Assembly: GCA_947174805.1 (NCBI GenBank)
Contig: CAMWKH010000006.1
Span: 49,473 to 113,472 of the forward strand
Length of the DNA stretch: 64,000 nucleotides
Direction of reading: 5' to 3'
DNA from: an uncultured Roseburia sp.
Lineage (GTDB): Bacteria > Bacillota > Clostridia > Lachnospirales > Lachnospiraceae
The notes beneath the pieces were generated by a model, which had not been told where the DNA came from, ran no database searches, and was given only the letters and a program-made list of their open reading frames with translations. Position numbers and translations under genes: made by a program. The stretch's first letter is position 1; each line of letters begins with the position of its first letter. Positions 62,386 through 64,000 of the stretch are shown here, one piece after another.

Positions 62386-62868
62386 TTAATCACCTCTCTT
62401 CTTTTTGTTTTTACAAACGAAACTATAGGCGAGAAGGAAAGTACCTGTAATAAATTCGCCAATAGATAGTCCTAACATAACACCTGAAAGAAAATCTTGA
62501 ATATTTGTACCGCTGAACATTTGTGAGAGTATTAACATTATACCGCCCATAATAATTAAAATATATCCAATAATTATTGTCTTTGTGGCTTTTAAGTTCT
62601 GAATGTCTTTGAGCATTTCTACAATCTGCTCATTGTCATAGGTATGTATACTTTTTTCATCTTCCTCCCCATTCATCAGTTCCCCTAGTGTAGTGTTTAG
62701 TTCTTTGCATAACAATTCAATTACGGAATAGTCGGGCATACATTTTCCTGTTTCCCATTTTGAAATAGTTTTATTTGAAACACCAATTTTTTCTGCAAGC
62801 TGTTCCTGGGTCAAATTTTGTTCTTTTCGCTTTTTCGTGATAAATTTTCCTATCAAGAGTTGATTCAT
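62386..62868 (-). CDS. XRE-family HTH regulator with two C-terminal membrane helices
   Basis: A 160-residue protein with an N-terminal Cro/C1-type helix-turn-helix (about 5-62: ITKKRKEQNLTQEQLAEKIGVSNKTISKWETGKCMPDYSVIELLCKEL). A helical linker (65-92) and two membrane helices (about 94-115 and 128-150) follow. ATG 62868 is preceded by GGAGGT at 7 bp; the longer frame adds five residues without support. Such membrane-tethered HTH proteins are common in Firmicutes and are thought to couple an envelope signal to transcription. It is co-transcribed with the 56-residue membrane protein. Confidence 0.85.
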   Translation of the reverse strand: MNQLLIGKFITKKRKEQNLTQEQLAEKIGVSNKTISKWETGKCMPDYSVIELLCKELNTTLGELMNGEEDEKSIHTYDNEQIVEMLKDIQNLKATKTIIIGYILIIMGGIMLILSQMFSGTNIQDFLSGVMLGLSIGEFITGTFLLAYSFVCKNKKKRGD

Positions 62869-62888
62869 TTTCTGTACCTCCAAAATAT

Positions 62889-62917
62889 TTTATAATTTAT
62901 ATTAGCATTTTTCTCAA
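62889..62917 (-). promoter_or_regulatory. Promoter for the HTH gene
   Basis: On the minus strand TTGAGA (62917-62912), a 17-bp spacer and TATAAA (62894-62889), 21 bp before the start codon. Confidence 0.6.
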
Positions 62918-63047
62918 AAAATCATATCCCCTAAAAGGAGAAAATGGGTGGAATTGTTAAGTTTTTAAAGTATTTTCTTTCAATATCTTTAATAATCATA
63001 CAAGAACAACTTAATAAATTTTCTGTAAGAAGAAATGTGTGTGTTTG

Positions 63048-63056
63048 TGGTATAAT
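63048..63056 (+). promoter_or_regulatory. Extended -10 promoter for the 82-residue gene and GNAT gene
   Basis: TGgTATAAT, 51 bp before ATG 63107. The AT-rich stretch 62918-63047 otherwise shows no gene I can support. Confidence 0.5.
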
Positions 63057-63106
63057 AGTGACGTTGAACAATTCAAAAAAATCGGAAGTTGCGGAAGGTG
63101 TTGCTT

Positions 63107-63352
63107 ATGGAAAAAGCAGATGTAAAATCAGTTGTTGAAAATAGGTTTCGTGAACTTGGAGCAGAACAATTAGAATTATATCCGTCAGGTACTTGCTGGA
63201 CAATGAATGGAGAATTTTATAAAGTATCTACATTAACAGACTTTTGGGCATTAGAGTGGACTGATAATCACTCTTACAAACTATCACAACATGATTTGAG
63301 TTTGGCAACTAATTATTGGAATGAAAGACACATTCATAGTTCAGAAAATTAG
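63107..63352 (+). CDS. 82-residue protein of unknown function
   Basis: A soluble, slightly acidic protein (EKADVKSVVENRFRELGAEQLEL, then a beta-rich part with WTMNGEFYKVSTLTDFWALEWTDNHSYKL). No membrane segment, signal peptide or catalytic motif is seen. ATG 63107 follows GGAAGGTG. It precedes the acetyltransferase gene by 18 bp, so both probably share a transcript. Its AT-rich codon use differs from the main part of the window. Confidence 0.65.
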   Translation: MEKADVKSVVENRFRELGAEQLELYPSGTCWTMNGEFYKVSTLTDFWALEWTDNHSYKLSQHDLSLATNYWNERHIHSSEN

Positions 63353-63370
63353 TCGCTGGAGGAAAAGCAC

Positions 63371-63784
63371 ATGGAATATAAAGAAAATGCGTTACACTAT
63401 GAGGATTATTGTAAGCTAAGGGAAAGTGTTGAGTGGCAGCCTTATTCAAAAGAGCAGACACAAAAAGCGCTTGACAATAGTCTATACACGGTAATAGCAG
63501 TTGACGATAATCAGACCATCGGAATGGGGAGATTGATAGGTGACGGAGTGTACTATATGATAGCTGATATTGTGGTACACCCGAATTATCAGAAACAGGG
63601 TGTCGGCAATAAAATTGTCAATAAGATAATTGAATATGTTGAAAAGGATACACCAATCGGCGGACGTTCCAGTATACAGTTGATTGCAGTAAAAGGAAAA
63701 GAAGCATTTTATGAAAAAATGGGGTTTAAAATAATTCCACATGAATTTTGTGGTTCTGGTATGAGGAAAGTCATTCATAAGTGA
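63371..63784 (+). CDS. GNAT-family N-acetyltransferase
   Basis: A 137-residue acetyltransferase. The acetyl-CoA loop is YQKQGVGNKIVNKIIEYV (Q-x-x-G-V-G, about residues 76-93), preceded by the beta-strand YYMIADIVVHPN, and ends with YEKMGFKIIPHEFCGSGMRKV. GGAGG lies just ahead of ATG 63371. Members of this compact group acetylate small amines or protein N-termini; the substrate is unknown. It lies in the AT-rich right-hand segment with the 82-residue gene. Confidence 0.85.
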   Translation: MEYKENALHYEDYCKLRESVEWQPYSKEQTQKALDNSLYTVIAVDDNQTIGMGRLIGDGVYYMIADIVVHPNYQKQGVGNKIVNKIIEYVEKDTPIGGRSSIQLIAVKGKEAFYEKMGFKIIPHEFCGSGMRKVIHK

Positions 63785-64000
63785 GATAGGATTTATCAGC
63801 GAACCATTATCTCAATCGCAACGGAATAAGTAACACAGGGTCAAAGCGTATAGAAAAGAACTCTGCCGCTTTCAACCCATTTTGTGTGTTTCATGTTGAA
63901 CCTTGAGTGATACCAGATAAGGATAAATTTTTGTTTTCTGAAAAAGAAGTTAGTGTAAAATTATAGTTGGCAAAAATAAAGGGAAGAAGCCGAAACCTCT
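63785..64000. other. Terminal stretch without a supported gene
   Basis: No start codon with a ribosome site, terminator or RNA motif is recognisable. A frame open on the plus strand between about 63797 and 63905 has no start codon and ends soon. The sequence is AT-rich like the preceding 1.7 kb. Confidence 0.5.

Noticed and set aside
62944..63138. A 64-codon plus-strand frame before the 82-residue gene
   Set aside because: It overlaps the better supported gene at 63107 and the extended -10 promoter, and its sequence looks like translated AT-rich spacer.
63797..63905. Open frame near the right edge
   Set aside because: No start codon or ribosome site in the frame, and too short to judge.

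Overview
The window looks like a chromosomal segment of a spore-forming, saccharolytic Lachnospiraceae bacterium (Clostridium cluster XIVa). Four things point there: a complete spoIIAA-spoIIAB-sigF operon; a cellobiose phosphorylase very close in sequence to the clostridial enzymes; two sugar ABC transporters that lack their own ATPase; and Gram-positive surface machinery (an LCP ligase, choline-free amidase/glucosaminidase autolysins, lipoproteins). The genus cannot be fixed from the sequence alone. No rRNA, tRNA, CRISPR array, transposase or integrase was seen.

Layout. 1-9030: the end of a surface-polysaccharide cluster (glycosyltransferases, a Wzx-like flippase, a polyprenyl-phosphate sugar-1-phosphate transferase, a small zinc ribbon) closed by an LCP-family ligase that probably anchors the polymer to the wall. 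9157-11662: an HtrA-type protease and a solitary carbamate kinase. 11687-18717: three consecutive secreted peptidoglycan hydrolases, two of them built on fibronectin-III arrays and sharing a C-terminal glucosaminidase domain. 18802-20545: a His-rich secreted protein, an ECF sigma factor and an RsgI-like anti-sigma factor.

20611-35514 is a carbohydrate region. A cellobiose phosphorylase gene is divergent from a LacI gene that leads into an ABC transporter. A near-identical 15-bp operator sits at each promoter, exactly 210 bp apart. An AraC regulator, a second ABC transporter and a GH2 beta-galactosidase follow. 35746-39000: a 46-codon membrane peptide and valS with a T-box leader. 39247-43315: a small acidic protein, a zinc-ribbon/TPR membrane protein, the spoIIA operon and an OGG1-type DNA glycosylase. 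43519-50362: an LprI-like lipoprotein, a KDG-kinase-like sugar kinase, an overlapping ThiF/JAMM pair, a chemoreceptor, a Cu,Zn-SOD-like protein and an alpha/beta hydrolase.

50375-58643 combines decay and regulation. It holds a 5'-truncated FtsX permease, a YgjP-type metalloprotein and an Rrf2-nifS-nifU iron-sulfur module with a nested dyad over the nifS promoter. It then has an intramembrane-sensing kinase with no response regulator beside it, an ABC ATPase with an altered signature motif, an FtsX exporter behind a BceR-like operator, and an internally deleted ATPase relic. clpB follows behind a CIRCE element. From about 62100 the sequence becomes visibly more AT-rich and carries small accessory genes (a membrane-anchored HTH regulator with a 56-aa membrane partner, an 82-aa orphan, a GNAT acetyltransferase), which suggests acquired DNA.

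Start codons were moved from the longest reading frame wherever a Shine-Dalgarno sequence favoured a downstream start. Promoter, operator and terminator calls were made by eye from motif spacing and hairpin complementarity; none was folded or scored computationally.
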